A DNA stretch of 64,000 nt, from positions 310,001 through 374,000 of the forward strand of contig NZ_FNWW01000005.1 in NCBI RefSeq assembly GCF_900108515.1. The letters are read 5' to 3'. Origin of the DNA: Halobacillus karajensis (GTDB lineage: Bacteria; Bacillota; Bacilli; Bacillales; Halobacillaceae). The first letter of the stretch is position 1, and every line of letters starts with the position of its first letter. Shown one piece after another: positions 54,568-63,294 of the stretch. The position numbers were made by a program, and so were the translations under genes. The notes beneath the pieces are model-generated. The model saw only the letters and a list, made by a program, of their open reading frames with translations, ran no database searches and was not told where the DNA came from.

Positions 54568-55227
54568 TTAACGATCGATCAAAATTTCTTTACGTCCGTC
54601 ATCCTCTGCAAAGATTTGCTCTGCCACGACTTCTGGACCTTTGAGTTTTTCAGGACTTGTCACATGATTGGTTTCGCTCCAGAATGGGGTGTTCATACCG
54701 CCCATATACACGGCTGTAGCAGACAGACTTAGGCTTTCCCATTCCTTTTGCAGGCTTTCGGTAAATCCGCGAATTGCAAATTTACTTGCACAATAAACAC
54801 TTTCGTTCTTTTTCCCTCTCAGCCCTGCTGTGGAAATAACATTTAATACCCGCCCTTCTGTTTTTTTAAGTTTTGAAGCAGCCAGTTGTGTAGTTAAAAT
54901 CGTGCCTTTTACATTTGTATTAAGAAGTTGGTCTATTTGAGTCTCGGTATAGGTTGAGAGCTCACCAAAATGTCCTACTCCTGCATTATTAATAAGGAGA
55001 TGCAGATGATCGATTTGTTTGATTGCTTCTTTTATCGAAGACGGGTCTGTCACATCACAAACGAGTACACTTGCTTTTCCTCCTTTTTGCGAAATATTGT
55101 TTTGGGTGACCTGTAATTGTTTTTCGGTTCTTCCGGAAAGGTAGACGTTGTATCCATTCTGAGCATAGGTATGAGCCAATGCACGGCCAAGTCCGGTACC
55201 GGCCCCTGTAATCCATACGTTTTTCAT
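54568..55227 (-). CDS. Short-chain dehydrogenase/reductase
   Basis: 219-aa classical SDR. Nucleotide motif TGAGTGLGRAL, LINNAGVG, and the active-site pair Ser (VISTAG) and YCASK. An Arg after strand 2 (SGRTEKQ) suggests NADP. Substrate unknown. ATG at 55227 follows AAGGAGAG. Lies between the ptsGH unit and yfhH. Confidence 0.87.
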   Translation of the reverse strand: MKNVWITGAGTGLGRALAHTYAQNGYNVYLSGRTEKQLQVTQNNISQKGGKASVLVCDVTDPSSIKEAIKQIDHLHLLINNAGVGHFGELSTYTETQIDQLLNTNVKGTILTTQLAASKLKKTEGRVLNVISTAGLRGKKNESVYCASKFAIRGFTESLQKEWESLSLSATAVYMGGMNTPFWSETNHVTSPEKLKGPEVVAEQIFAEDDGRKEILIDR

Positions 55228-55320
55228 ACTGTTCTCTCCTTATCTTCCACTACTTTTATATTCATTGTGAACAAACCCTGTTAGAATGTAAAGAAAGCAT
55301 GTGCTCAGGGGGGAAGGAAT

Positions 55321-55659
55321 ATGGAAAAAAGATACAGTGAATATACACAGGAAGAATTACATCAGGAAATTGCTGCGTTAACAGAAAAGGCTCAAAAAGC
55401 GGAGCAATTGGGAATGGTCAACGAGTTTGCCGTTCATGAACGGAAAATCGTGATGGCTAAATCTTATATGATGAATCCTGAAGATTTCGAAGCTGGGGAA
55501 ACATACGAGATTGATGGGGACCCGGGTTATTCATTTTATATTGAATATATGAATGGAGTGTTTGCATGGGGGTATCGAAAGAATGGTCATGATATGAAGC
55601 CTGGAGGAGGCGGGGAAGAAGCCCTTCCCATTTCCATGTTAGGAAATAAAATTACCTAG
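55321..55659 (+). CDS. yfhH: YfhH family protein (DUF1811)
   Basis: 112 aa, matches YfhH of bacilli: helical N-terminus (YSEYTQEELHQEI) and a small SH3-like C-terminus (YSFYIEYMNGVFAWGYR). Role unknown. In B. subtilis it follows recX; here about 5 kb of other genes separate them. ATG with GGGGGAAGG upstream. Terminator at 55669. Confidence 0.82.
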   Translation: MEKRYSEYTQEELHQEIAALTEKAQKAEQLGMVNEFAVHERKIVMAKSYMMNPEDFEAGETYEIDGDPGYSFYIEYMNGVFAWGYRKNGHDMKPGGGGEEALPISMLGNKIT

Positions 55660-55668
55660 TATAATATA

Positions 55669-55698
55669 CCGGACACGTATCATACGTGCCCGGTTTTA
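55669..55698. terminator. Terminator after yfhH
   Basis: CCGGACACGTAT pairs with ATACGTGCCCGG, followed by TTTTATT; also serves the converging ypzG-like gene. Confidence 0.75.
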
Positions 55699-55704
55699 TT
55701 TAAT

Positions 55705-55848
55705 TTAATTTCTTTTTCTTGCTTGAATTTCAGTGATTCGGTCTGCCTGCGTTTGCTCTGTTTCCCCGTTCACTCGACTGCCAATATGCTTCATACTACG
55801 GTGTGTAGGAATGGCAGAGGCATTAGCTTTGAAATTACGTTTACCCAT
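55705..55848 (-). CDS. YpzG-like small protein
   Basis: 47 aa, starts MGKRNFKANASAIPTHRSMK; the C-terminus VNGETEQTQADRITEIQARK has the pattern of the YpzG family of small spore-former proteins. Basic and hydrophilic. ATG at 55848 lies within the last codons of sspK (8-nt overlap), using GGAGG inside sspK. Probably co-expressed with sspK in the forespore. Confidence 0.65.
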   Translation of the reverse strand: MGKRNFKANASAIPTHRSMKHIGSRVNGETEQTQADRITEIQARKRN

Positions 55849-56014
55849 GGTAATTCCTCCCAATATCATTGACATCTCGATGGCGCGACCTAGCCGCTCT
55901 CTCTTGTGGTTTGCTGTTGATCGTTCCATCAGGACGCTTAGCAAGATATTCACTTTGGTCATCAGGTGCGTGTGTCATTTTTAGATTGGGGAAATTCTTT
56001 GCCTTATTACGCAT
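55841..56014 (-). CDS. sspK: Small acid-soluble spore protein K
   Basis: 57 aa (MRNKAKNFPNLKMTHAPDDQ...). The conserved middle EYLAKRPDGTINSKPQERAA matches SspK, a minor spore-core protein. ATG at 56014 follows GAGGAGGG. Upstream, CATACTA on the minus strand (56052-56058) resembles a sigma G/F -10 element. B. subtilis carries sspK in the same yfh neighbourhood, which supports the call. Overlaps the ypzG-like gene. Confidence 0.85.
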   Translation of the reverse strand: MRNKAKNFPNLKMTHAPDDQSEYLAKRPDGTINSKPQERAARSRHRDVNDIGRNYHG

Positions 56015-56123
56015 CAGTAGCCCTCCTCATGTCTCCCGTAAGAGACAGTATTAGTATGTACCGTCTGGGTATCTGTATGTGGTACAATAAGAGGGTAAAC
56101 ATTGCCAAGTATGGAGTGGTTTT

Positions 56124-56390
56124 ATGAATGAAATATACCAGTGTTTAGCTGAAAAGTTATATGAAAAGAATCCTATGCTCACCATAGAGGAAGCGACGAC
56201 ATGGGTGGAGCTTCTTTGGGAAGATTTTGAATCGACCCGTGCTAAGGCGGGCCATGATTATCAAGGAAAAAAAGTGACTGAACAGATTGTAACCCAATGG
56301 ATTAACCATTATGGACCAAAACTCCATGATTTTGTAGCAACCAATCCAAAATACAAAGAGATGCTTCAAAAGAAAGGCTATTATCATTAA
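56124..56390 (+). CDS. yfhJ: YfhJ family protein (WVELL motif)
   Basis: 88 aa, with the diagnostic WVELLWEDFESTRAKAG block. Small helical protein found next to sspK and yfhP in bacilli; function unknown. ATG at 56124 with GGAGTGG upstream. Terminator at 56410. Confidence 0.82.
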   Translation: MNEIYQCLAEKLYEKNPMLTIEEATTWVELLWEDFESTRAKAGHDYQGKKVTEQIVTQWINHYGPKLHDFVATNPKYKEMLQKKGYYH

Positions 56391-56409
56391 GAATCCAAAG
56401 ACTTTGAAA

Positions 56410-56444
56410 AAAGGAGCCTCTCCATAGTGAGAGACTCCTTCTTT
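56410..56444. terminator. Terminator between yfhJ and yfhP
   Basis: AAGGAG-CCTCTC pairs with GAGAG-ACTCCTT, T-run after it. Convergent genes. Confidence 0.7.
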
Positions 56445-56469
56445 ATGTTTACCTTGGATGTTTGAAAAA

Positions 56470-57459
56470 TTACATGGGGCTTAATTTGTTTTGGAGTTTT
56501 TCTTCTGTGAATACCCATCCTGTATAAGAGTTGAGTATTTTTAAATCATCTCCGTGTTCGTCATCTATTTGAGCGAGAGCCACAAATGGATATCTTCCCC
56601 GGGAACGGTAACGGAGATCAATGAACCGGACTTCTGTATATTCATCATAATAGTTCAGTTCGTATCTATAAACAGGGGAGAAGGACAAAAAGGCTTTTAT
56701 ATTTGGGTCGGTTAAAGCTTTTTGAACCACAGGGTCCTCATAATCAATCGGCTTATTTTTGAATGTATCAAGAATTGTTAAATGGCCGTCTTCTGCACGG
56801 CCAACGTAGTAATGGGTAGGGGTTGTAATAGCAATTCTCCAGGTGTTTTGTTTGATTGTAGGCGAAGTAGCTATTTGCTCAACCTTCTCAATGTTCTCGT
56901 GTATCAGCCGGATGAGTTCTCTCTTATCAAAGTATCTTTTCACATAGTAGAGAGCGATGACGAAGTAGATAATCAGCCACAGTATTCCTGGATCTGCACC
57001 TAAATTCCAGGCGACAATACCTGCAATATGCAGGGTGAAGATATAAGGGTCAAATGTATTAATGAACCCGTAAGCGACCCATCTATTGGTGATGGGGCGA
57101 TACGCCTGGGTACCGTATGCATTAAAAACATCCACAAATACATGAAGAATCACAGCAAGAAATGTCCAAAGCCAAAGATGCAAAAAGTTCACTTCAGGAG
57201 TAAATAAGTAAATCATGCTCGGGATGCTTATCCCCCATAATACAACGGCGGGTATGGAATGTGTGATTCCACGGTGATGACGGATATATACGGCATTGTT
57301 TTTTAATTTGAGTATCGTATCTGAATCAGGAGCTTGGGATCCGATTAGTGTTCCGATAAGGACTGCATTGAAAAGGTCAGGATCAGCGTTGACTACCGGA
57401 TCAAGCGTAGCCAGACCTCCTAGAGCAACTCCCATTACCACATGTGTTCCAGTATCCAA
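56470..57459 (-). CDS. yfhP: YfhP-like membrane-bound metal-dependent hydrolase
   Basis: 329 aa of the YdjM/DUF457 (LexA-binding inner membrane) family. N-terminal His motif MDTGTHVVMGVALGG, AP/DSDTILKLK, RHHRGITHSIPA and an Asp/His HVFVDVFNAYG give metal-type residues within about four helices; a soluble C-terminal half follows. Function unknown in B. subtilis. ATG at 57459 after GGAGGTAG. Divergent from mutY as in B. subtilis. Confidence 0.85.
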   Translation of the reverse strand: MDTGTHVVMGVALGGLATLDPVVNADPDLFNAVLIGTLIGSQAPDSDTILKLKNNAVYIRHHRGITHSIPAVVLWGISIPSMIYLFTPEVNFLHLWLWTFLAVILHVFVDVFNAYGTQAYRPITNRWVAYGFINTFDPYIFTLHIAGIVAWNLGADPGILWLIIYFVIALYYVKRYFDKRELIRLIHENIEKVEQIATSPTIKQNTWRIAITTPTHYYVGRAEDGHLTILDTFKNKPIDYEDPVVQKALTDPNIKAFLSFSPVYRYELNYYDEYTEVRFIDLRYRSRGRYPFVALAQIDDEHGDDLKILNSYTGWVFTEEKLQNKLSPM

Positions 57460-57522
57460 GTTCTCTACCTCCTTTGGCTGGACGGACGTTCAACAGTAGT
57501 TTATCACGAAGGGTGAAAAAAA

Positions 57523-58611
57523 ATGAAAAAAATAGAAAGAATCCATCATATTCTCAGCGAATTTGATAAAGAGTCTTACAGAAAGAGCCTTATTCACTGG
57601 TTCAAAAAAGAGCAGCGTGTACTCCCTTGGCGGGAAAACCAGGACCCTTATCGAGTCTGGGTATCAGAAATTATGCTCCAACAGACCCGTGTTGATACAG
57701 TGATTCCTTATTTTAATGATTTTATGGCCAAGTTCCCGACACCTGAAGCCTTAGCAGATGCAGATGAGCAAGACGTTCTGAAGGCCTGGGAAGGTCTTGG
57801 GTACTATTCCCGTGCTCGAAATTTGCAAAACGCTGTCCGTGAAGTTGTTGAGACATATGGGGGTGTTGTACCAGCTGATCCTGAAGAGTTAGGAAATCTT
57901 AAGGGAGTCGGTCCTTATACGAAAGGGGCCATACTAAGCATTGCTTATGACACACCAGAACCTGCGGTGGATGGGAATGTTATGAGAGTATTGTCACGTA
58001 TTCTTCACGTTGAAGATGATATAAGCAAACAAAGTACGAGGAAGCTTTTTGAAGGGCTTGTCAGTGAACTGATTTCGGAGGAAGATCCTTCGTCATTCAA
58101 CCAGGGTTTAATGGAGCTGGGAGCTTTAATTTGTACACCGAAGACGCCGTCATGCATGTTGTGTCCTGTGCAAAACTATTGTCGTGCTTTTGACAAAGGA
58201 ATAGAAACAGAGCTTCCAGTAAAGTCATCTAAAAAGAAACAAAAGAAGTCTCCATATTTACTGTTGCTTGTGCAAAAGGAAAATGGGGAAGTTCTCATTG
58301 AACAAAGACCGAACAAAGGGCTTCTTGCTTCCTTGTGGCAATATCCGATGGTTCCGCTTCAAGATGTGGATAAAGAGTCGGTTTTAAACTGGTTTTATGG
58401 TGAATATGGGGTGAAAATTGAACTAGGGGAATCCGTGGATCGAATCAAACATGTTTTTTCCCACTTAATATGGGAAATGGAAGTCATCAAGGTAAAAGTT
58501 AAAGAGGGTTCCCTTGACCATGAAAGGGCAAAGTTTATTAAGCCTGATGACATGGATGACTATCCATTCCCTGTGTCACATCAAAAAGCCCACCCTTATA
58601 TTAGTCAATGA
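57523..58611 (+). CDS. mutY: A/G-specific adenine DNA glycosylase
   Basis: Removes adenine opposite 8-oxoG. 362 aa. Catalytic Glu region EIMLQQTRVDTVIP, helix-hairpin-helix NLKGVGPYTKGAI with catalytic Asp in VDGNVMR, 4Fe-4S ligands C-x6-C-x2-C-x5-C (CTPKTPSCMLCPVQNYC), and a C-terminal NUDIX-like 8-oxoG domain (LLVQKENGEVLIEQRP). ATG at 57523. Overlaps the 3' end of yfhS by 11 nt. Confidence 0.95.
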   Translation: MKKIERIHHILSEFDKESYRKSLIHWFKKEQRVLPWRENQDPYRVWVSEIMLQQTRVDTVIPYFNDFMAKFPTPEALADADEQDVLKAWEGLGYYSRARNLQNAVREVVETYGGVVPADPEELGNLKGVGPYTKGAILSIAYDTPEPAVDGNVMRVLSRILHVEDDISKQSTRKLFEGLVSELISEEDPSSFNQGLMELGALICTPKTPSCMLCPVQNYCRAFDKGIETELPVKSSKKKQKKSPYLLLLVQKENGEVLIEQRPNKGLLASLWQYPMVPLQDVDKESVLNWFYGEYGVKIELGESVDRIKHVFSHLIWEMEVIKVKVKEGSLDHERAKFIKPDDMDDYPFPVSHQKAHPYISQ

Positions 58612-58825
58612 CAGGATGAGTGCCGCTGGTCCATGTAGCTTCTTGCTGCCCTAAGCCACCGCGGCGCTTTATTTCTTCATTGATTTCTCTTAAAAGTGTA
58701 ATCCCCTCAGCGTTTAAATAAGGAGAGGACTGGGATAGGGCGTAGTGAAAATAACCAAGCTCCTTCTCCTGCCAATTTTGTTTCGGTTCCATAGATAATG
58801 CTGATAAATCTCTTCCTACATACAT
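58601..58825 (-). CDS. yfhS: YfhS-like protein
   Basis: 74 aa starting MYVGRDLSALSMEPK, with a helical C-terminal half (LREINEEIKRRGG). Same length and place (after mutY, converging) as B. subtilis YfhS, which is expressed in sporulation. ATG at 58825 follows AAAGGAGG; a longer frame to 58957 is not supported. Confidence 0.75.
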   Translation of the reverse strand: MYVGRDLSALSMEPKQNWQEKELGYFHYALSQSSPYLNAEGITLLREINEEIKRRGGLGQQEATWTSGTHPVID

Positions 58826-58911
58826 AGTCCTGCCTCCTTTATGGTTAATTTGTGTATTTATGTTGCACTCATACATGAAAAAAGTCACCGGATCGACTTT
58901 ACGAAAAAGAA

Positions 58912-58939
58912 CGTAACAAAGTTGTAACGTAAATGTAAC
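58912..58939 (+). promoter_or_regulatory. Tandem WalR-type boxes upstream of the LysM-NlpC hydrolase
   Basis: TGTAAC-N5-TGTAAC at 58923-58939 is a perfect match to the WalR (YycF) box TGTWAH-N5-TGTWAH. A third half-site CGTAAC is exactly 11 nt upstream (58912-58917). WalRK controls cell-wall hydrolase genes such as lytE in bacilli. Confidence 0.7.
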
Positions 58940-59103
58940 GGAAGGGTGTGAATGCATTTATAGTAAGGGTCAGAGGCAATTTGTAGGTATTTGTAGAAGT
59001 TTTGGTGTATTTACAAATTGTTGGTATTTATGAATAATAGGACATAGGTTATTTGACCAAACAATTTAAACAATTTTTACATATGGGGAGAGTTTATAAT
59101 AAA

Positions 59104-60159
59104 ATGAATAAAAAGAAATTGGCGACGGCTGTTAGTGGCGCTTTGATTGGAGCATCTTTGTGGGGAACTTCTGTTTTTGCGGATGAATTACATAAGGTGA
59201 AATCCGGTGATTCACTTTGGAAGCTGAGTCATCAATATGACGGATCTATTTCAGAAATCAAATCATGGAACAACCTTAATTCAGATATTATTTATGTCGG
59301 TCAGTCTTTGATTGTTGAAAAAGATTCATCATCCAACACTCAGTCTAATTCATCTTCTTCCAGCTCAAATAGTACCTACACGGTCAAGTCTGGGGATTCT
59401 TTATGGGTAATTGCCAATCGTCATGGAATGTCTGTCTCTAAACTGAAAAGTATAAACAGCTTATCAGGAAGCCTCATCTATCCTGGGCAAAAACTTTCTA
59501 TTACTGGAAGTTCATCCAGTTCAAGTAACACTTCTTCAAACAGTAGTTCCAGCTCTTCAAGTTCTTCACAAACAAGTACGTATACGGTGAAGAGCGGAGA
59601 TTCTCTATGGTTAATCGCTAATAATTATGGAACTTCCGTATCCAATTTGAAGAATTTGAATGGATTATCCAGTAACACCATTTATGTTGGCCAAAAGCTA
59701 AAGGTGAGTGGAAAATCTTCATCTTCTAACTCGTCTTCCGGTTCTAGTCATACGTCTACCACGAACAATTCATCTTCAAACTCCGGATTTGTAAATGGTT
59801 TAATTCAAGAGGCTAAGAAACATATCGGAACGCCTTATAAGTGGGCTGGATCATCTCCTTCTGGCTTTGATTGCAGTGGTTTCCTTCAATATGTATATAA
59901 TCAAGAAGGTGTCAGCATCCCACGTACGGTTGCTTCCATTTATGCGGATAGCCGTATGAGTTCAGTCAGTGGTTCAAATCGTCAGGTAGGGGACCTTGTT
60001 TTCTTTGAAACGTACAAGCCCGGAGCCTCTCATGCGGGAATTTATCTTGGTAACAATCAGTTTATCCATACAGGTTCTACCAACGGTGTTGAAATCAGTT
60101 CGTTATCCAGCAACTACTGGAGTCAACGTTATATCGGTACGAAGAGACTATCCCATTAA
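59104..60159 (+). CDS. LysM-repeat NlpC/P60 endopeptidase (LytE-like)
   Basis: 351-aa secreted cell-wall D,L-endopeptidase. Signal peptide (residues 1-27, LWGTSVFA). Three LysM repeats at about 29-73, 92-136 and 160-204 (each with SGDSLW), separated by Ser/Asn-rich linkers. NlpC/P60 catalytic domain 235-351, with Cys257 in FDCSGFLQY, His in SHAGIYLG and a third polar residue in QFIHTG. Cuts the D-gamma-Glu-A2pm bond during growth and cell separation. ATG at 59104 after GGGGAGAG. WalR-type boxes lie about 165 nt upstream. In B. subtilis this position (between yfhS and sspE) is fabL. Confidence 0.9.
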   Translation: MNKKKLATAVSGALIGASLWGTSVFADELHKVKSGDSLWKLSHQYDGSISEIKSWNNLNSDIIYVGQSLIVEKDSSSNTQSNSSSSSSNSTYTVKSGDSLWVIANRHGMSVSKLKSINSLSGSLIYPGQKLSITGSSSSSSNTSSNSSSSSSSSSQTSTYTVKSGDSLWLIANNYGTSVSNLKNLNGLSSNTIYVGQKLKVSGKSSSSNSSSGSSHTSTTNNSSSNSGFVNGLIQEAKKHIGTPYKWAGSSPSGFDCSGFLQYVYNQEGVSIPRTVASIYADSRMSSVSGSNRQVGDLVFFETYKPGASHAGIYLGNNQFIHTGSTNGVEISSLSSNYWSQRYIGTKRLSH

Positions 60160-60164
60160 AATTT

Positions 60165-60193
60165 TAACCGCTCCTATTTAGGAGTGGTTTTAT
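60165..60193 (+). terminator. Terminator of the LysM-NlpC gene
   Basis: AACCGCTCC pairs with GGAGTGGTT around a 6-nt loop (one G-T pair), followed by TTATT. Confidence 0.7.
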
Positions 60194-60219
60194 TAATATA
60201 AGAAAAAATATTTTTTTGA

Positions 60220-60250
60220 GAATGAAAAGCATATCACCTGCGCACAATAA
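60220..60250 (+). promoter_or_regulatory. Possible sigma G promoter of sspE
   Basis: GAATGA (60220-60225) and CACAATAA (60243-60250), 17-nt spacer, fit a forespore sigma G element loosely. Confidence 0.35.
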
Positions 60251-60270
60251 TTTTTGCGGAGGTGATAAAC

Positions 60271-60447
60271 ATGGCTAAGCAACCGAAACAAAACAAAACA
60301 GCAGCTGGTACTGACGTTAATCACGTGAAACAACAAAACCAACAAGCTGCACAAGGGCAATCCCAATACGGTGCTGAATTCGGTCAACAAACAGACGCTC
60401 AGCAAGTAAAGCAGCAGAACCAAAAATCTCAGGCTAAGAAAAAATAA
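60271..60447 (+). CDS. sspE: Gamma-type small acid-soluble spore protein
   Basis: 58 aa, rich in Gln, Asn, Ala and Lys with no Trp or Cys: a Firmicutes spore-core storage protein broken down at germination. Two related blocks (DVNHVKQQNQQAAQGQSQYG and DAQQVKQQNQKSQAKKK) are the gamma-SASP repeats. A GPR protease site resembles the EFGQQ stretch. ATG at 60271 after GGAGGTGATAAAC. Confidence 0.93.
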   Translation: MAKQPKQNKTAAGTDVNHVKQQNQQAAQGQSQYGAEFGQQTDAQQVKQQNQKSQAKKK

Positions 60448-60504
60448 CCTGAATGGTTGGTAGGTTGGCCAGGCTGTTTTTTTAGCCTGTATCAATCCCC
60501 CGAA

Positions 60505-60541
60505 AGAAGAAGTCGCCCCCGAAGTGGGCGGCTTCTTTACT
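60505..60541 (+). terminator. Terminator after sspE
   Basis: GAAGAAGTCGCCC pairs with GGGCGGCTTCTTT (one G-T pair) around CCGAAGT. Confidence 0.75.
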
Positions 60542-60700
60542 TTACATATGTTATGGGCTTTATTTCTTGACTAATTCCTCAGTAAAAAGTATTAGTTTGT
60601 GAAAACTTTGGACTGCGGCCCAATTATTTTCAATCCGCATCATTTGTCGTTATAATAGACAGAAGGTGAAAATGGAATAGAAAAGGGAAGGGGGGATTTT

Positions 60701-61228
60701 ATGCCCGGCCCGGAAGCAGGTAAGCGGATAGAGATCCAAAGCTATAAGCATAATGGGCAGTTACACCGAGTTTGGGACAGTACCACGATTTTAAAAGGGA
60801 CAAGGCATGTCATCATCGGAGCCAATGACCGTACGATAGTAACAGAAAGTGATGGACGGAGATGGATAACAAGAGAACCAGCTATTTGTTATTTTCATTC
60901 TAAATATTGGTTTAATATTATTGGTATGCTGAGAAACGATGGTGTTTATTACTACTGTAATATTAGTTCTCCATTCGTTTATGAAGAGGAAGCGATCAAA
61001 TATATTGATTATGACTTAGACGTAAAGATCTTTCCTGATATGACATATAAAATCCTGGATGAGGATGAATACGAAGTTCATAAGGAACGAATGAACTATC
61101 CTCATGTATTGGATCGGATACTCTACAATAACATTGATATTTTAATTCGATGGGTTCGTCAGCGAAAAGGACCTTTTTCTCCCGAGTTCATTGATCAGTG
61201 GTATGAAAGGTATCTAACATATAGATAG
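60701..61228 (+). CDS. ntdP: Nucleoside tri-/diphosphate phosphatase NtdP (DUF402)
   Basis: 175-aa DUF402 enzyme, ortholog of B. subtilis YgaC. It hydrolyses nucleoside tri- and diphosphates. Family segments: [57 protein letters not shown] and LDEDEYEVH with the acidic metal-binding residues. ATG at 60701 after GGAAGGGGGG. Next to the YgaD-like ABC exporter gene, the same order as in B. subtilis. Confidence 0.92.
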   Translation: MPGPEAGKRIEIQSYKHNGQLHRVWDSTTILKGTRHVIIGANDRTIVTESDGRRWITREPAICYFHSKYWFNIIGMLRNDGVYYYCNISSPFVYEEEAIKYIDYDLDVKIFPDMTYKILDEDEYEVHKERMNYPHVLDRILYNNIDILIRWVRQRKGPFSPEFIDQWYERYLTYR

Positions 61229-61296
61229 AGGGGATTGCGCACTTATAAAAAGTGCGCTTCGTTGTTGTTAGATAGGAATGAAAGGAAGGTGTTTTT

Positions 61297-63069
61297 TTGG
61301 GCAGTATTAAAAGGTATTTGCGCTTTGTTCAGCCCTATAAGGGAAAAATCATACTTACGGTTCTCATAGGTGTGGTTAAATTTTCCATCCCTTTATTGAT
61401 GCCGCTCATTATCAAGTATGTCATAGATGACATCATCAATGCTGAAGATATGACGCAAGGGGAGCAGCTGGACCAGTTGCTTCTCATTATGGGAGGTGCT
61501 TTTCTCGTATTTTTCATTTTGCGTCCCCCCATTGAGTATATCCGCCAATATTTAGCGCAATGGATCGGAAGTCATATATTATATGATATAAGGGAAAAGC
61601 TTTTTGACCATATCCAGCGTTTAAGTTTACGTTTTTATTCCAAGACGAAAACGGGAGAAATTATATCCCGTGTGATTCATGATGTAGAGCAAACCAAAAC
61701 ATTTGTTATTACAGGTCTTATGAATATTTGGCTTGATATGATTACGATTGTTATAGCTATTATTATTATGCTTACGATGGACCCATGGTTGACTCTTGTA
61801 TCTATCGCTTTATTCCCGTTCTATGGATTTGCTGTTAAATATTTTTATGCAAGACTGCGAAGGCTTACAAGAGATCGCTCACAGGCACTGGCCGAAGTAC
61901 AGGGGCATTTGCATGAACGCGTTCAGGGTGTGCCGGTGACCAGGAGTTTTGCACTTGAAGAACATGAACAGGAACAGTTCGATGTAAAAAACAAGAACTT
62001 TCTTAATAAAGCCATCACCCATACGAACTGGAATGCCTATACGTATTCGGTGACGAATACCATTACGGATCTTGCACCATTACTAGTCATCTCATTTGCT
62101 GGTTATCAGGTGATCACTGGTGCATTAACTGTTGGGACAATGGTCGCGTTCGTAGGCTATATGGATCGTGTCTACAATCCTCTTCGCCGTCTTGTAAACT
62201 CGGCGACAGTTCTGACACAGTCGATTGCTTCAATGGATCGTGTTTTTGAATTCATTGATGAGAAATATGATATAGTCGATAAGCCCGGAGCTAAAAAGAT
62301 GGAAAGCATCCAAGGGGATGTCAAAGTCGAAGATGTTTCCTTCCGGTATGACGAAGAAGACCCTCTCGTTCTAAAGAATGTCAATCTCGACATTAAGAAA
62401 GGTGAAACCATCGCTTTCGTTGGAATGAGTGGGGGAGGGAAGTCTACTCTCATCAGCTTGATTCCCCGTTTCTATGATGTAACATCAGGGCGTATTACTA
62501 TAGACGGCACAGATATACGTGACTTTGAAGCAAGGTCATTACGCGATAATATTGGGATGGTTCTACAGGATAATATCCTTTTCAGTGAATCCATCGCAAT
62601 GAACATCAGAATGGGGAATCCCGATGCGACCGACGAAGAAATGATGGCAGCAGCTAAAGCAGCCAATGCTCATGATTTCATCACGGGGCTTCCGAATGGT
62701 TATAATACTCTTGTCGGAGAACGTGGGGTCAAACTATCAGGAGGCCAAAAACAAAGGGTAGCCATCGCTAGAGTCTTTTTGAAAAACCCGCCGCTTCTCG
62801 TATTGGATGAGGCAACTTCAGCTCTGGATTTGGAAAGTGAACATCTTATCCAAAATGCTCTTGAACGGTTGGCTTCAGAAAGAACAACGTTTATCGTAGC
62901 ACACAGACTTTCTACTATTACTCATGCGGATCGGATCGTTCATATAGAGAATGGCGAAATCGTTGAAATCGGTTCGCATCAGGAGTTAATGCAAAAGCAA
63001 GGCCATTATTATGACCTTTATCAAGTACAGGAACTGGATGATAACAAGCAAGAATATATGGGAACGTAA
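61297..63069 (+). CDS. ABC exporter, fused permease and ATPase (MsbA/YgaD-like)
   Basis: 590-aa half-transporter. Type IV ABC membrane domain with six helices (about 15-315), then the ATPase: Walker [10 protein letters not shown] (376-384), Q-loop MVLQDNILF, signature [13 protein letters not shown], Walker [13 protein letters not shown], and H-loop HR. Likely a homodimer exporting lipids or drugs. TTG start at 61297 after AAAGGAAGG. Follows ntdP, separated by a small hairpin (GCGCACT/AAGTGCGC near 61236). Confidence 0.9.
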   Translation: MGSIKRYLRFVQPYKGKIILTVLIGVVKFSIPLLMPLIIKYVIDDIINAEDMTQGEQLDQLLLIMGGAFLVFFILRPPIEYIRQYLAQWIGSHILYDIREKLFDHIQRLSLRFYSKTKTGEIISRVIHDVEQTKTFVITGLMNIWLDMITIVIAIIIMLTMDPWLTLVSIALFPFYGFAVKYFYARLRRLTRDRSQALAEVQGHLHERVQGVPVTRSFALEEHEQEQFDVKNKNFLNKAITHTNWNAYTYSVTNTITDLAPLLVISFAGYQVITGALTVGTMVAFVGYMDRVYNPLRRLVNSATVLTQSIASMDRVFEFIDEKYDIVDKPGAKKMESIQGDVKVEDVSFRYDEEDPLVLKNVNLDIKKGETIAFVGMSGGGKSTLISLIPRFYDVTSGRITIDGTDIRDFEARSLRDNIGMVLQDNILFSESIAMNIRMGNPDATDEEMMAAAKAANAHDFITGLPNGYNTLVGERGVKLSGGQKQRVAIARVFLKNPPLLVLDEATSALDLESEHLIQNALERLASERTTFIVAHRLSTITHADRIVHIENGEIVEIGSHQELMQKQGHYYDLYQVQELDDNKQEYMGT

Positions 63070-63128
63070 CATATTCATCATCATGAAAAATAAAAATCAG
63101 AGGGTTGAGTGGGAGTGCTCATAGGCCT

Positions 63129-63166
63129 CAAAAAAATCCGCGTATGAATATCATACGCGGATTTTT
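63129..63166. terminator. Bidirectional terminator
   Basis: AAAAAATCCGCGTATGA pairs with TCATACGCGGATTTTTT, nearly perfect over 17 bp with a 3-nt loop. Confidence 0.88.
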
Positions 63167-63294
63167 TCGTTTTGGCCATTTTAAAATTCTTGGAATGTGA
63201 ATCACTTTTAATAGTGAGTATTAGCCAGCCCCAACCCTGCCCCCTCGAGGTTTTAAGGTTGTCGGGAGTGAGCAAGACACCCTATGCTCTTGTT

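Noticed and set aside
59104..60159. Ser/Asn-rich repeats as a CRISPR or tandem DNA repeat
   Set aside because: The repetition is at protein level (LysM units and low-complexity linkers), with no evenly spaced identical DNA repeats.
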